From assembly GCA_019187405.1 (NCBI GenBank), contig JABAQZ010000023.1, forward strand, positions 1 to 64,000: 64,000 nt of DNA. Reading direction: 5' to 3'. Source of the stretch: Ignavibacteria bacterium (GTDB lineage: Bacteria > Bacteroidota > Ignavibacteria > Tepidaquicellales > Tepidaquicellaceae). Every line of letters starts with the position of its first letter. Position 1 is the stretch's first letter. Positions 10,195-20,299 of this stretch are shown one piece after another. The translations under genes and the position numbers were made by a program. Under the pieces are notes generated by a model. The model was given only the letters and a program-made list of their open reading frames with translations, did no database searches and was not told where the DNA came from.

Positions 10195-11592
10195 ATGCTG
10201 AATGTATCCGACTTGTTTAAAATAAAAAATTGTGAAGTCAGGAGCATTGGAAAGAATGAGTTGTCGTTTAAAAAAAAATATAAGGGAGTTTCGATTGATT
10301 CAAGGAATGTAAAAAGAGGCGAGATATTTTTTGCAATAAAAGGAGAGAATACTGACGGTCACAGGTTTCTTAAAGAAGCATCGGCAAACGGCGCTGAAGC
10401 GTTTGTAATAAGTAAGAAGTGGTTTAACAGAAACAAAAATAGTTTAAAAGGAGGGAGTTATTTTCTTACGGATGATACGACTTTGGCATTAGGTGAGTTT
10501 GCAAATATTCACAGAAACAGATTCAGCATTCCGGTAATATGTATAGGCGGAAGCAACGGTAAAACGACAACAAAAGATTTGACGGCGGCTGTTCTTTCTC
10601 AGAAATACAATGTCCTGAAGACGGAAGGAAATTTCAACAACCACATTGGACTTCCGCTGACATTGCTAAGACTTCGCGAAAGTCATGAGATTTGCGTGCT
10701 GGAAGCGGGATGCAATCATTTTGGCGAGATGAATTATCTCTGCAAGGTTGCGGAACCTCAATACGGTATGATAACCAATATCGGGAAAGAGCATCTTGAG
10801 TTTTTTAGGAATCTGAAGGGTGTTGTCAAAGCTGAGTTTGAGCTGTATGAATATCTTAAACATAAGAAAAGCAGCTACATGTTCTTTAACAAAGATGATG
10901 AATTTATAAGAAATTTTTCAAAAGACATCAGCAGAAAAAAAAAACTGACTTATGCATACGGTTATAATGCCGATGTCAGAGGAAAGTTTGCCGGTTATAA
11001 TGAAAAATTTCAGCCGGGAATTGAGATTGCTTTTGGTAAATTAAAATTCAGAATTGAAATTTCGACTTTCGGAAAGCATTCAATTTACAACGGGCTTTCG
11101 GCGGCATCAATAGGACTGCATTTTAAAATCAGTCCGGGAAAAATTTCGAATGCGCTAAAAAATTTCAAACCGGCTTCTTCAAAAAGAATGGAAATAATAA
11201 ATCATAAAGGAGTAACATATATAAACGATACATATAACAGCAATCCCGAATCGGTAAGAATGGGGCTTGATACATTGATGGAGTATAAATCAAAAGGAAG
11301 AAAGTTTGCAGTAATTTCCGACATGCTGGAGCTGGGGAAGTCAAGCAGAAGAGAGCATACAGAAGCTGGCAAATATGCGGCAGCATTGAAGCCTGATTTT
11401 CTGATCACGACTGGTAAAGAGTCTGAGCAAATTTTCAAAGGGGCAAGAGAATTAAAGAACAACATATATTTCAAAGAAAAGGAGAGTATGATAACAATGC
11501 TTAAAGCAGTAATAAAAAGAGGCGACGTTGTTTATGTCAAAGGTTCACGCGGAATGAAAATGGAAGATGTAATAAGCGGAATCATAAACTGA
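10195..11592 (+). CDS. murF: UDP-MurNAc-tripeptide:D-Ala-D-Ala ligase
   Basis: MurF attaches D-alanyl-D-alanine to UDP-MurNAc-tripeptide, the last soluble step of the precursor. The ATP loop GGSNGKTTTKD is near residue 118, and the N-terminal MurE/F-type uridine-binding segment (SIDSRNVKRGEIFFAIKGE) is clear. The middle domain includes EAGCNHFGEM and NDTYNSNP. The 465-residue length is typical. It starts one base after murE and is followed by mraY after 15 bases. Confidence 0.96.
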   Translation: MLNVSDLFKIKNCEVRSIGKNELSFKKKYKGVSIDSRNVKRGEIFFAIKGENTDGHRFLKEASANGAEAFVISKKWFNRNKNSLKGGSYFLTDDTTLALGEFANIHRNRFSIPVICIGGSNGKTTTKDLTAAVLSQKYNVLKTEGNFNNHIGLPLTLLRLRESHEICVLEAGCNHFGEMNYLCKVAEPQYGMITNIGKEHLEFFRNLKGVVKAEFELYEYLKHKKSSYMFFNKDDEFIRNFSKDISRKKKLTYAYGYNADVRGKFAGYNEKFQPGIEIAFGKLKFRIEISTFGKHSIYNGLSAASIGLHFKISPGKISNALKNFKPASSKRMEIINHKGVTYINDTYNSNPESVRMGLDTLMEYKSKGRKFAVISDMLELGKSSRREHTEAGKYAAALKPDFLITTGKESEQIFKGARELKNNIYFKEKESMITMLKAVIKRGDVVYVKGSRGMKMEDVISGIIN

Positions 11593-11607
11593 AAATAAAT
11601 TTTTCTG

Positions 11608-12717
11608 ATGCTTTATAAATTAGCCGAAATAATAAATGCAAAGTTCAATCCGCCGGGATTTGATATTTTCAGGTTTATTACATTCAGATCGGCATTGGCG
11701 GCGATAACCGCGCTGCTCATCAGCTTTTTCATCGGACCAAAGATAATAAAGTATCTTCAGAAAAAACAAATCGGCGAAGCACGAAAGGAAGACGGTCCGC
11801 AGTTACATTGGTCAAAGGCTGGTACTCCTACAATGGGAGGATTCATAATTCTGTTTTCGGTTTTAATACCGCTATTGTTTTGGGGAGATCTCACAAATAT
11901 TTATATACTCATAATATTATTTGTAACAGTAGCACTTGGACTTGTAGGGTTCACCGATGATTATCTAAAAGTAGTAAAAAAGTACAAGAAAGGATTAGCA
12001 GAGAGATACAAACTTTTCGGACAGATCACGGTGGGACTTATTGTCGGATGCGCTATTTATTTTTTACCCCAGTTTGATGGAATAAATTCAATTACTACGA
12101 TACCGTTTTTAAAAAGCTTTGAGTTTGATTTTTCGTTTTTGTATATACCGATAATTGTATTTATAATTACTGCGACATCAAATGCTGTAAACTTTACGGA
12201 CGGTCTTGACGGACTGGCAGCAGGTACTGTCGGAATTGTTTCGCTTACGCTTGGGATAATAGCGTATGTATCCGGTAACATAGAAACTGCGAAGTATCTA
12301 AACATAATATATCTCAAAGGCAATGGCGAGCTTGCCATATACTGCTCGGCGCTGGTAGGAGCTGCGCTCGGATTTTTGTGGTTCAACTCATATCCGGCGC
12401 AGGTGTTTATGGGAGATACTGGTTCACTAGCGCTTGGAGGAGCAGTTGGAACGTTATGCGTACTTGTAAAAAAAGAATTCATGCTGCCGATACTCGGCGG
12501 TATATTTTTTGCTGAAGCATTATCTGTGATTTTTCAAAGATATTATTTTAAATATACGAGAATCAGAACAGGCGAGGGAAAGAGAATATTCAGAATGGCG
12601 CCGCTTCATCATCATTATGAAATGCTCGGTATTCCCGAACCGAAAATAGTAACGAGATTCTATATCATTGCCATAATACTTGCAATAATGACGCTTGCGT
12701 CATTGAAAATTAGATGA
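11608..12717 (+). CDS. mraY: Phospho-MurNAc-pentapeptide transferase (lipid I synthase)
   Basis: MraY transfers phospho-MurNAc-pentapeptide to undecaprenyl phosphate at the inner membrane, giving lipid I. The 369-residue protein is made of about ten hydrophobic segments. The family signatures are visible: GTPTMGGF, FTDDYLK (Mg2+/catalytic Asp pair), NAVNFTDGLDGLAAG and the loop histidines HHHYE near the C-terminus. The stop overlaps the murD start (ATGA). Confidence 0.98.
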   Translation: MLYKLAEIINAKFNPPGFDIFRFITFRSALAAITALLISFFIGPKIIKYLQKKQIGEARKEDGPQLHWSKAGTPTMGGFIILFSVLIPLLFWGDLTNIYILIILFVTVALGLVGFTDDYLKVVKKYKKGLAERYKLFGQITVGLIVGCAIYFLPQFDGINSITTIPFLKSFEFDFSFLYIPIIVFIITATSNAVNFTDGLDGLAAGTVGIVSLTLGIIAYVSGNIETAKYLNIIYLKGNGELAIYCSALVGAALGFLWFNSYPAQVFMGDTGSLALGGAVGTLCVLVKKEFMLPILGGIFFAEALSVIFQRYYFKYTRIRTGEGKRIFRMAPLHHHYEMLGIPEPKIVTRFYIIAIILAIMTLASLKIR

Positions 12718-14084
12718 TGGATTATAAAAACCGTTCTTTCACAATACTGGGTGCAGGCAGAAGCGGAATTGCAGCAGCAAGACTTTTGAAAAAGCATGGA
12801 GCCGATGTTTTTATAAGCGACGGAGGGAAAAAAGAAAATCTGATTTACCTCGACGAAAACATTTTGAAAAATGAGGGTATTAAATTTGAAACAGGCGGAC
12901 ATACAGAAAAAGTATTTAAGGCAGATGCTTTAATAAAGAGTCCGGGGATATCTCCGGATAGTGCAGTTATTCTTGGAGCGATTAAAAATGGCTTGAAAAT
13001 TTATTCTGAAATTGAAATCGCTTTTAATTTTTGCAAAGCGCCGGTAATAGCAGTAACCGGGACAAACGGCAAGACAACAACAACGGTATTGACCGGAGAA
13101 ATTTTCAGAAAAGCTGGCAGGAAAACATTTGTCTGCGGCAATGTTGGAACGGCTTTTTCGGAGATAGCCGAATTGACAGATGAAAATTCAATCGTTGTTC
13201 TTGAAGTAAGCAGTTTTCAACTTAATGACACGGAAACATTCAGACCTAAAGTTTCGGTAATGCTGAATGTAACGCCGGATCATCTTGACTGGCATAAAAA
13301 TTTTGAAAATTACATTAACGCAAAATTTAATATCATGAAAAATCAAAAAGCGGGTGACACGGCGGCAATAAACTACGATGACATTGCTTTGAGAGAAAAA
13401 GCCGGGAGAATGAAAAAAGATCTGGCATTTTTCAGCGTCAGAGAAAATCTGAAAAAGAAAGGAGTTAGGAAAGGAAGTTTTGCCGAAGAAGGTAAAATAT
13501 ATTATTTCGACAATGACAAAGGCATTGATGAGGAAATAATGCAAAGCAGCAACATTAACATAAGAGGTATGCACAATCTATATAACTCGCTTGCGGCAAT
13601 TATATCTGCAAGAGCATTTGAAATAAAGAATGAGATTATTGAAAACACTCTTAAGGAATTTAAAGGAGTCGAACACAGGATTGAGTTTGTAAATGAAATA
13701 AACGGAGTAATGTATTTTAACGATTCAAAAGCCACGAACATTGATTCTCTTATTGTTGCTCTCGAATCATTTGACAAAAATATAATCTTGATTTTGGGCG
13801 GAAGGGAAAAAGATAATGATTATTCAAAAGTTGAAAAGCTTATAGAAAGCAAAGTAAAGATGATACTTGCAATCGGAGAATCCCGGGATAAAATAATAAA
13901 TCATTTTGAAGGCAAGGTAAAAGTATTAAAGTCTGATTCGATGAAAGATGCCGTAAGAAAAGCTTATGAAAATTCAATTCGTGGAGACAAAGTGTTGTTG
14001 TCGCCTGCGTGCAAGAGTTTTGACATGTACGCAAATTTTGAAGAAAGAGGAAGAGATTACAAATCGGAAGTGAATAAACTTTAA
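12714..14084 (+). CDS. murD: UDP-MurNAc-L-Ala:D-glutamate ligase
   Basis: MurD adds D-glutamate to UDP-MurNAc-L-alanine. The N-terminal Rossmann-like motif ILGAGRSGIAAARLL is followed by the ATP loop GTNGKTTTT near residue 118 and the conserved NVTPDHLDWH and FNDSKATN segments. The 456-residue length is normal. Two consecutive ATG codons (12714 and 12717) could serve as start; the first overlaps the mraY stop. The murD stop shares one base with the ftsW ATG (TAATG). Confidence 0.96.
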   Translation: MMDYKNRSFTILGAGRSGIAAARLLKKHGADVFISDGGKKENLIYLDENILKNEGIKFETGGHTEKVFKADALIKSPGISPDSAVILGAIKNGLKIYSEIEIAFNFCKAPVIAVTGTNGKTTTTVLTGEIFRKAGRKTFVCGNVGTAFSEIAELTDENSIVVLEVSSFQLNDTETFRPKVSVMLNVTPDHLDWHKNFENYINAKFNIMKNQKAGDTAAINYDDIALREKAGRMKKDLAFFSVRENLKKKGVRKGSFAEEGKIYYFDNDKGIDEEIMQSSNINIRGMHNLYNSLAAIISARAFEIKNEIIENTLKEFKGVEHRIEFVNEINGVMYFNDSKATNIDSLIVALESFDKNIILILGGREKDNDYSKVEKLIESKVKMILAIGESRDKIINHFEGKVKVLKSDSMKDAVRKAYENSIRGDKVLLSPACKSFDMYANFEERGRDYKSEVNKL

Positions 14085-15199
14085 TGAGCCACAAATACAA
14101 AATAGACATCTGGATTTTAATTCCGGTACTGATATTAATGATATTCAGCATAGGAGCGGTATATAGCGCAAGCTCGACTTTCTCCCATGAAAAATATCAG
14201 GACAGCAATTACCTGTTCAAGCAGCACGGAATAAAAGTGCTTTTATCAATAATTGTAATTTTTGTATTTGCAAAAATAGATTACAGATATCTGGAGGATA
14301 TTTCAAAGCCGTTGATTTGGATAACAATTGCACTTCTAATATTTACGCTGATTGGCGGCAGAGGTCCGATAAAAGGAGCAAGCCGGTGGATAAATCTTGG
14401 TCCGCTTAGCTTTCAGCCATCGGAGCTTGCAAGATATTCAGTGATAATATATGTTGCAGTACTTCTGGCGAGGAAAAAGGAATACATTTATTTGCTGTAC
14501 AAGGGTTATCTTCCGGTATTGTTTTATATATTGTTAGTAACGGGGCTGATATTGATTCAGCCGAACTTTTCAGTATCGATGATTATATTTTCGACATGCA
14601 TGTTGATGATGTTTTTATCTGAAGTAAAGCTGAAGCATCTAATATTTACCATACTTGCATTGATTCCGTTTGCTGCAGTTTTTGTTCTTTCAAAAGATTA
14701 CATAATTGGAAGAATAACTTCTTATGCCGATTATCATAGCAGCGGAAACACAAGCTATCAGCTGCAGCAGGCATTGATCGGATTTGGAAACGGCGGACTT
14801 ACCGGAATCGGTCCCGGGAATTCAAACCAGAGGGAATTCTTTTTGCCGGAAGCTCATGGTGATTTCATTTATTCAATAATAGGAGAAGAATACGGATTCA
14901 TTGGAACGTTCATAATTTTGTTTTTGTATTTCATCATACTTTTCAGAGGATACAAAATTGCAAAAGAATTTAAGGATGACTTCGGAAGATATCTTGCGTT
15001 TGGCATTATAACTTTAATATCGCTGAATGCGCTTGTCAACATGTCGGTTGCAAGCGGAGTAATACCGACAACCGGAGTGACATTGCCGTTTGTGAGTTAT
15101 GGAGGAACATCAATAATCTTTACGTCAGCAGCAATCGGTGTATTACTGAATATTTCTTCGCAGAGAGATGAAGTTATTGAAGAGGTTGTAATTGAATGA
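14084..15199 (+). CDS. ftsW: SEDS-family peptidoglycan glycosyltransferase FtsW
   Basis: FtsW polymerises lipid II at the septum together with FtsI. The 371-residue protein has about ten membrane segments. SEDS hallmarks are visible: GASRWINLGPLSFQPSE in the large loop, QPNFSVSMIIF, and the C-terminal LPFVSYGGTS. Its place after murD and before murG is the classical dcw order. It begins on the last base of the murD stop. Confidence 0.95.
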   Translation: MSHKYKIDIWILIPVLILMIFSIGAVYSASSTFSHEKYQDSNYLFKQHGIKVLLSIIVIFVFAKIDYRYLEDISKPLIWITIALLIFTLIGGRGPIKGASRWINLGPLSFQPSELARYSVIIYVAVLLARKKEYIYLLYKGYLPVLFYILLVTGLILIQPNFSVSMIIFSTCMLMMFLSEVKLKHLIFTILALIPFAAVFVLSKDYIIGRITSYADYHSSGNTSYQLQQALIGFGNGGLTGIGPGNSNQREFFLPEAHGDFIYSIIGEEYGFIGTFIILFLYFIILFRGYKIAKEFKDDFGRYLAFGIITLISLNALVNMSVASGVIPTTGVTLPFVSYGGTSIIFTSAAIGVLLNISSQRDEVIEEVVIE

Positions 15200-15217
15200 T
15201 AAAAAATATTTACTTTA

Positions 15218-16324
15218 ATGAAGTACATATTTGCAGGCGGCGGAACCGGTGGGCACATCTTCCCGGCAATTGCAATTGCCGATGAGTTAAGGAAGCTCGA
15301 TAAGAATGCTGAAATCTTATTCATAGGAGCAAAAGGCAGAATTGAGGAAAAAATAGTACCGGCTAACAATTATGAACTTAAGACGCTTGACATAAAAGGA
15401 ATTGACAGAAAAGTATTTTATAAAAATTTTTTTTTACCGGTTAAGTTAATAAAAGCAGTGATTGATTCAGGAAAAATAATAAAGGATTTCAAACCTGATA
15501 CGGTGATAGGTACCGGAGGATTTGTATGCGGACCTGTGGTTTATGCTGCTGGAAAAGCCGGCATACCGACATTGATACAGGAAGGAAATTCATTTGCCGG
15601 CAGAACCATAAAATATTTATCTCTTAGATCGGATAAGGTTATTATCAATTTTGAAGAGACATCGGATTATCTGAAGAGGAAAGACAATATATTAAGGATT
15701 CCTCATCCGATTAGAAGTTCTTTAAAAAAATCCGAAAGGGATCAGGCATTAAAAGAATTTGAACTTGACGCAGACCGAAAAACCATATTCATATTTGGAG
15801 GGAGTCAGGGAGCAAGAGGCATAAACGAAGGAGTAGAGACTATGCTTGTCAGACTTTATGAAAAAGGATATAACATAATCTGGCAGACAGGAGTAAATGA
15901 TTACAATCAATTAAAAAAGAAATTTGCGGAATATGCCGGAAGAGTAAAGATATTTGAATTTATACTTGACATGGCAAAGGTTTATTCTGCAAGCGATCTT
16001 ATTATCTGCAGGGCAGGAATAACAAGCATAATGGAAATTGCATATTTTGGGCTGCCCGCAATATTTATTCCATTGCCCGGCTCTGCCGAAGATCATCAGT
16101 ACAGGAATGCAGAAAGTCTTGTAAAAAGAAACTCGGCAGTTTTGATTAAGCAGGATGAAATTAAGACAAAGCTTTATGATAAAATAATTGAATTAACAGA
16201 AAACGATATACTGATAAAAGAATTAAGAAAAAACATTTCCGAATTATCAGATGCTGATGCAGCGAAAAGAATAGCCGTAGAAGTTATAAAATTAACCGGC
16301 AATAATGAGCGAAAGAATATATAA
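15218..16324 (+). CDS. murG: UDP-GlcNAc:lipid I GlcNAc transferase
   Basis: MurG converts lipid I to lipid II at the cytoplasmic face of the inner membrane. The first glycine loop GGGTGGHIFPAIA lies at residues 6-18, the second (FGGSQGARGIN) near residue 190, and the UDP-GlcNAc-binding segment with GSAEDHQYRNAE near residue 290. The 368-residue length is typical. The end overlaps the next small gene by 20 bases. Confidence 0.97.
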   Translation: MKYIFAGGGTGGHIFPAIAIADELRKLDKNAEILFIGAKGRIEEKIVPANNYELKTLDIKGIDRKVFYKNFFLPVKLIKAVIDSGKIIKDFKPDTVIGTGGFVCGPVVYAAGKAGIPTLIQEGNSFAGRTIKYLSLRSDKVIINFEETSDYLKRKDNILRIPHPIRSSLKKSERDQALKEFELDADRKTIFIFGGSQGARGINEGVETMLVRLYEKGYNIIWQTGVNDYNQLKKKFAEYAGRVKIFEFILDMAKVYSASDLIICRAGITSIMEIAYFGLPAIFIPLPGSAEDHQYRNAESLVKRNSAVLIKQDEIKTKLYDKIIELTENDILIKELRKNISELSDADAAKRIAVEVIKLTGNNERKNI

Positions 16325-16775
16325 ATACAAGCTGGATTTTTATTATAAATCGCTTATAATTTATATGATAACTCTCATAGCTTATATATTGATTAAAGGA
16401 AATATAACAGGTGATCATTTTAAGTTTGTCGTCAAAGATCCGATAATTTATCTCATAATGCTGTTTATAATATTTTATTTGATACTACTTTTAATGAATG
16501 CAATAAGAGCGAGAGAGATAATAATTGACGATAGAAAATTAATATTCAAGAACAGGTTTGGGCAGAGGGAAGTAATGCTGAATGAAGTAATAAGGGTAAA
16601 GTTTTCGAGAGAGAAGAGAATACCGAGGCAGGAAAGAAGCGATGTAAGAATAGTAAAGCTGAAATTAAAAGGCAGAAAAAGATTTTTGAGAATCAGGTTA
16701 AATGATTTTCAGAATGAAAAAGGATTAATAATTGAATTCAGAAAAATTTCAAAAAATTTATCAACGGCAACATGA
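16305..16775 (+). CDS. Unknown small membrane protein inside the dcw cluster
   Basis: The 156-residue protein has two hydrophobic segments (about residues 15-32 and 47-66) followed by a strongly basic cytosolic half with beta-rich pattern (IIDDRKLIFKNRFGQ, then several Arg/Lys-rich strands). This resembles a bacterial PH-like membrane-attached domain, but the family was not recognised with certainty. It overlaps murG by 20 bases and overlaps murC by 4, so it is translated as part of the cluster. It sits where ddl or murB is absent but bears no resemblance to either. A role in cell-wall synthesis or division is inferred from position only. Confidence 0.75.
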   Translation: MSERIYKYKLDFYYKSLIIYMITLIAYILIKGNITGDHFKFVVKDPIIYLIMLFIIFYLILLLMNAIRAREIIIDDRKLIFKNRFGQREVMLNEVIRVKFSREKRIPRQERSDVRIVKLKLKGRKRFLRIRLNDFQNEKGLIIEFRKISKNLSTAT

Positions 16776-18163
16776 TCTCTGAAGACTATTTTGACGGGAA
16801 AAAGAAAATTCACATGCTAGGAATCGGAGGAATAGGAATGTGCGGGATTGCGGAATATCTTCATAGGAAAGGTTATGAGATAACCGGAAGCGATGCTGTC
16901 TCGAGTCAGAATACCAGAAGACTTGCAAACACCGGCGTTAATATTTCTTATGGTCATGCAGAAGACAATCTGCCTGAAGATACGGAGCTGGTCATATATA
17001 CATCGGCAGTAAATCCGCGAAATCATGAACTTGAAAAAGCAAAGCGGCTCGGAATAAAGCAGATAAAAAGAGCTGAAGCGCTTGGAAATATTGTTAATGA
17101 TAAATTTCTGATTGCAGTGAGCGGTACTCACGGCAAGACGACAACCGCATCAATGATTGCAAAGTTATTAATTGACAATAAATTTGATCCTGATGTATTT
17201 GTCGGGGGGAATCTGGATTTTCTAAACGACGGTACATCGAGGATAGGACATGGTGAATATGCGGTAGTTGAAGCCGATGAATATGACAGGAGTTTCCATT
17301 TCCTGAAACCCGACATTGCCGTGATTACAAATATAGAATCGGATCATTTGGATATTTACTTTGATATTGATGACATAAAGAATAGTTTCAGAAAATTTTT
17401 GGAATGCGGGAAAAAGGATTTAAAGATAATTGCATGCGGAGACGATCAAAATATTCAGGATGTTATCAAAAAATTTAAAAGCAAGACTACTTACGGCTTA
17501 GGAAAGAAAAACGATTACACTATTAACGAAGTCACACAGACAGAGAAAATGGTAAGTTTTTTTCTGAAGAATACGGAATTAAACATAAGAGTTTTCGGAA
17601 ATTACAATATACTAAATGCATCGGCTGCATATCTTGCCGGACAGGAGCTAAAGATAAGACAGGAAAACTTTAATCTTAGCATGAAGACATTTTCCGGAGC
17701 AAAAAGAAGGCTCGAGCTTAAATACGAAAACGGGATCAGGATATATGATGATTACGCTCATCATCCTACGGAAGTCAGGGCATCTTTGGAAACACTGAAA
17801 AAGATTTTCAAAAAACGAATCATCGTTATATTTCAGCCGCATTTATATTCCAGGACAAAAGAATTTTATAAAGAATTCGGCGAAGCATTTTCAATTGCAG
17901 ATATTCTTATGCTTGCAAAGATTTATCCGGCAAGAGAAGAGATGATAGAAGGAGTTACAAGCGGATTAATACTTAATGAATTTCTGAAATCGGGGAAAGA
18001 GGGATATTACTTTGAAAACAGCGATGTACTTATGAAGGAGCTTGAAAATATTTGCGGAAGCGAAGATGTGATAGTATTTCAGGGAGCAGGTGATATTACG
18101 GACATGTGCGACAGATTTGTAATTAAAATAAAAAATAAAACGAAAGATATTGTGCCGTTATGA
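16772..18163 (+). CDS. murC: UDP-MurNAc:L-alanine ligase
   Basis: MurC adds the first stem-peptide residue to UDP-MurNAc. The N-terminal IGGIGMCGIAEYL loop, the ATP loop SGTHGKTTTASM near residue 115, AVVEADEYDRSF and YDDYAHHPTEV are all family signatures. The 463-residue length is standard. Its start overlaps the upstream small gene and its stop overlaps ftsQ by 4 bases. Confidence 0.97.
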   Translation: MISEDYFDGKKKIHMLGIGGIGMCGIAEYLHRKGYEITGSDAVSSQNTRRLANTGVNISYGHAEDNLPEDTELVIYTSAVNPRNHELEKAKRLGIKQIKRAEALGNIVNDKFLIAVSGTHGKTTTASMIAKLLIDNKFDPDVFVGGNLDFLNDGTSRIGHGEYAVVEADEYDRSFHFLKPDIAVITNIESDHLDIYFDIDDIKNSFRKFLECGKKDLKIIACGDDQNIQDVIKKFKSKTTYGLGKKNDYTINEVTQTEKMVSFFLKNTELNIRVFGNYNILNASAAYLAGQELKIRQENFNLSMKTFSGAKRRLELKYENGIRIYDDYAHHPTEVRASLETLKKIFKKRIIVIFQPHLYSRTKEFYKEFGEAFSIADILMLAKIYPAREEMIEGVTSGLILNEFLKSGKEGYYFENSDVLMKELENICGSEDVIVFQGAGDITDMCDRFVIKIKNKTKDIVPL

Positions 18164-18930
18164 GAGGCAGATTATACATATTGTTGACAGTAATACTATT
18201 GATATTCGTTTCACTGCTCTTATCGATAAGCTGGAGAGGAAAAGAGCCTGTACAGAAAATTACTGTCATTGGAAATTATTCGATACCAAGAGAAGATTTA
18301 CTGTTTGCTGCAAGATTAAACGACAGTCTGATTTCTAATGAAGAAATAAACATAGATCTTATACAGGACAGGATATCAAAGCATCCCGAAGTCAAGAAAG
18401 TTTTTGTAAGCAGGGAAAATCCGGAAGAGCTTAAAATTGAAATTGTAGAGAAAAGACCCGTTGCAATACTAAACGGCGAAAACGAAATAAAACTTGTTGA
18501 TGATGAACCTGACGTATTTCCGTTAAAGGTTTCGCAAAAAATTTATGATCTGCCGGTTATCAGCGGAGTAAGAATGGACAACAGTATTAATCAGAAAAGC
18601 AAATATAACAAAGAAGATCTCAGGCTGGCGTTGTATATTATATTAAACGCATACAAGGAGAGTAAATATCTGTATAACAGCATTTCGGAAATAAATTTAT
18701 CCGATTCGGAAAAAGTAATTGTTTATTTATCCGAAGATTCAAGTCCCGTATATCTGCCGCGCGGAAAGAATAAAAATATTTCCGATGCAGAATACAGAGG
18801 CGGTCTTGATTACAAGATGAAAGTTTTTGATTCATATATTAGGAGTCTTGGTGATAATCATTTAAAAGAGAATGTACAGTATGTTGATCTAAGATTTTCA
18901 AACCAGATTATTGTTAACTCTACAAAATAA
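18160..18930 (+). CDS. ftsQ: FtsQ/DivIB-type division protein
   Basis: FtsQ links early and late divisome proteins in the periplasm. The 256-residue protein has one N-terminal membrane segment (about residues 6-24), then a POTRA domain (about 30-100, starting VQKITVIGNYSI) and the FtsQ beta domain (VDLRFSNQIIV near the end). Sequence conservation is low, as usual; topology and location between murC and ftsA support the call. No murB or ddl gene separates murC and ftsQ. Confidence 0.9.
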   Translation: MRGRLYILLTVILLIFVSLLLSISWRGKEPVQKITVIGNYSIPREDLLFAARLNDSLISNEEINIDLIQDRISKHPEVKKVFVSRENPEELKIEIVEKRPVAILNGENEIKLVDDEPDVFPLKVSQKIYDLPVISGVRMDNSINQKSKYNKEDLRLALYIILNAYKESKYLYNSISEINLSDSEKVIVYLSEDSSPVYLPRGKNKNISDAEYRGGLDYKMKVFDSYIRSLGDNHLKENVQYVDLRFSNQIIVNSTK

Positions 18931-18932
18931 AA

Positions 18933-20216
18933 ATGAGAGCAAAAAGAAAATCCGTTAAAAACAGCGATGATAATATAATAGTCGGTCTTGATGTAGGAAC
19001 TACGAAGATCTGCGTAATCGTAGCGAGAATTAAAGATGACAAGAATATCGATATACTTGGTATAGGCAAAGCTCCATCTTACGGACTTCACAGGGGAATA
19101 GTAGTGAATCCAAATAAGACAACCGATTCAATCAGGAAAGCCATTGAAGAAGCTGAGTTGAATTCTGGAGTTAGCATAAAATCCGTTTCAGTAGGAATAG
19201 CAGGTCATTACATAAGGTGCATTCATTCAAACAGCGCGGTGGGTATAAACAATGCGGAAAGGATCATACAGGAAGAGGACTTACTGAGACTTCTTGAACA
19301 GTCTAAAATCATGAAGCTGCCGAGCGATACGACAATCATCGACGTAATTCCGCAAGAGTATATTATCGATGGTAAAGACGGTATTTTCGATTCGCCAGTT
19401 GGAATGTTTGGTATAAGACTCGAAGCTAAAGTAAACATTATTACGGGGCTTGTATCATCGATTGACGATCTTTCCAAATGTGTAACAAGCTGTGATGTTG
19501 ACATTGATGATATAGTGCTGGAGCCGATAGCTTCATCGAATTCGGTGCTCGATGAAACGGAAAAGAAAGTTGGAGTTGCAATGATAGACATTGGCGGCGG
19601 AACATCAGACATAGCGGTATTTAAAAAAGGAGTATTGAAATATACAGCAGGTATAGGAATTGCGGGAAATCTTGTAACGAATGACATAGTAGAAGCACTC
19701 GGAATTTCTGAAACAGAAGCAGAAAGAATAAAGAGAGAATATGGATATGCAAAAGTTTCAGAAATATTAAATGATGCAGAGATAACAGTAGAATCTATAA
19801 AGGGCAAAATTCCGAAAAAATCCAGCAAGAGCATACTTGCAAGAATTATACAGGCAAGGATGCAGGACATTTTTGAGTTATCCGCAATTGAAATAAAAAA
19901 TTCGCAGATATCAAACGAGCTTCATGCTGGAGTAGTGATTACAGGAGGAGGTTCTTTAATCAAAGGGACTAAAGAGCTTGCAGAGGAAATACTCGGAATG
20001 GAAGTCAATCTCGGAATTCCAACTGGATTAACGGGAGGTTTAATAAAAGAAGTTGAGAATCCTATATTTGCTACGGGAGTAGGATTGGTGCTGCATAGAT
20101 TAAAGACATTAAATGACAACAGCAGGTATGAGAAGAACAGAAAAGAAATGAGAAGAAAGTCATTAACCGTAAAAAGTATATTCACGAAAGTCAAACAGTG
20201 GTTTGACGAATTATAA
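18933..20216 (+). CDS. ftsA: Cell division protein FtsA
   Basis: FtsA is the actin-like ATPase that anchors FtsZ filaments to the membrane. The nucleotide-binding motifs VGLDVGTTKICV (near residue 18) and MIDIGGGTSDIA (near residue 216) are clear, as is ITGGGSLIKG. The C-terminus IFTKVKQWFDEL forms the expected amphipathic membrane-targeting helix after a basic linker. It starts 2 bases after ftsQ. Confidence 0.97.
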   Translation: MRAKRKSVKNSDDNIIVGLDVGTTKICVIVARIKDDKNIDILGIGKAPSYGLHRGIVVNPNKTTDSIRKAIEEAELNSGVSIKSVSVGIAGHYIRCIHSNSAVGINNAERIIQEEDLLRLLEQSKIMKLPSDTTIIDVIPQEYIIDGKDGIFDSPVGMFGIRLEAKVNIITGLVSSIDDLSKCVTSCDVDIDDIVLEPIASSNSVLDETEKKVGVAMIDIGGGTSDIAVFKKGVLKYTAGIGIAGNLVTNDIVEALGISETEAERIKREYGYAKVSEILNDAEITVESIKGKIPKKSSKSILARIIQARMQDIFELSAIEIKNSQISNELHAGVVITGGGSLIKGTKELAEEILGMEVNLGIPTGLTGGLIKEVENPIFATGVGLVLHRLKTLNDNSRYEKNRKEMRRKSLTVKSIFTKVKQWFDEL

Positions 20217-20299
20217 AAAATAATTATTAAATAAAACATAAAAATTCTTAAATATATTATAAAATTTTTCTCATATAAATTTATTGAAAGGAAAATAAA

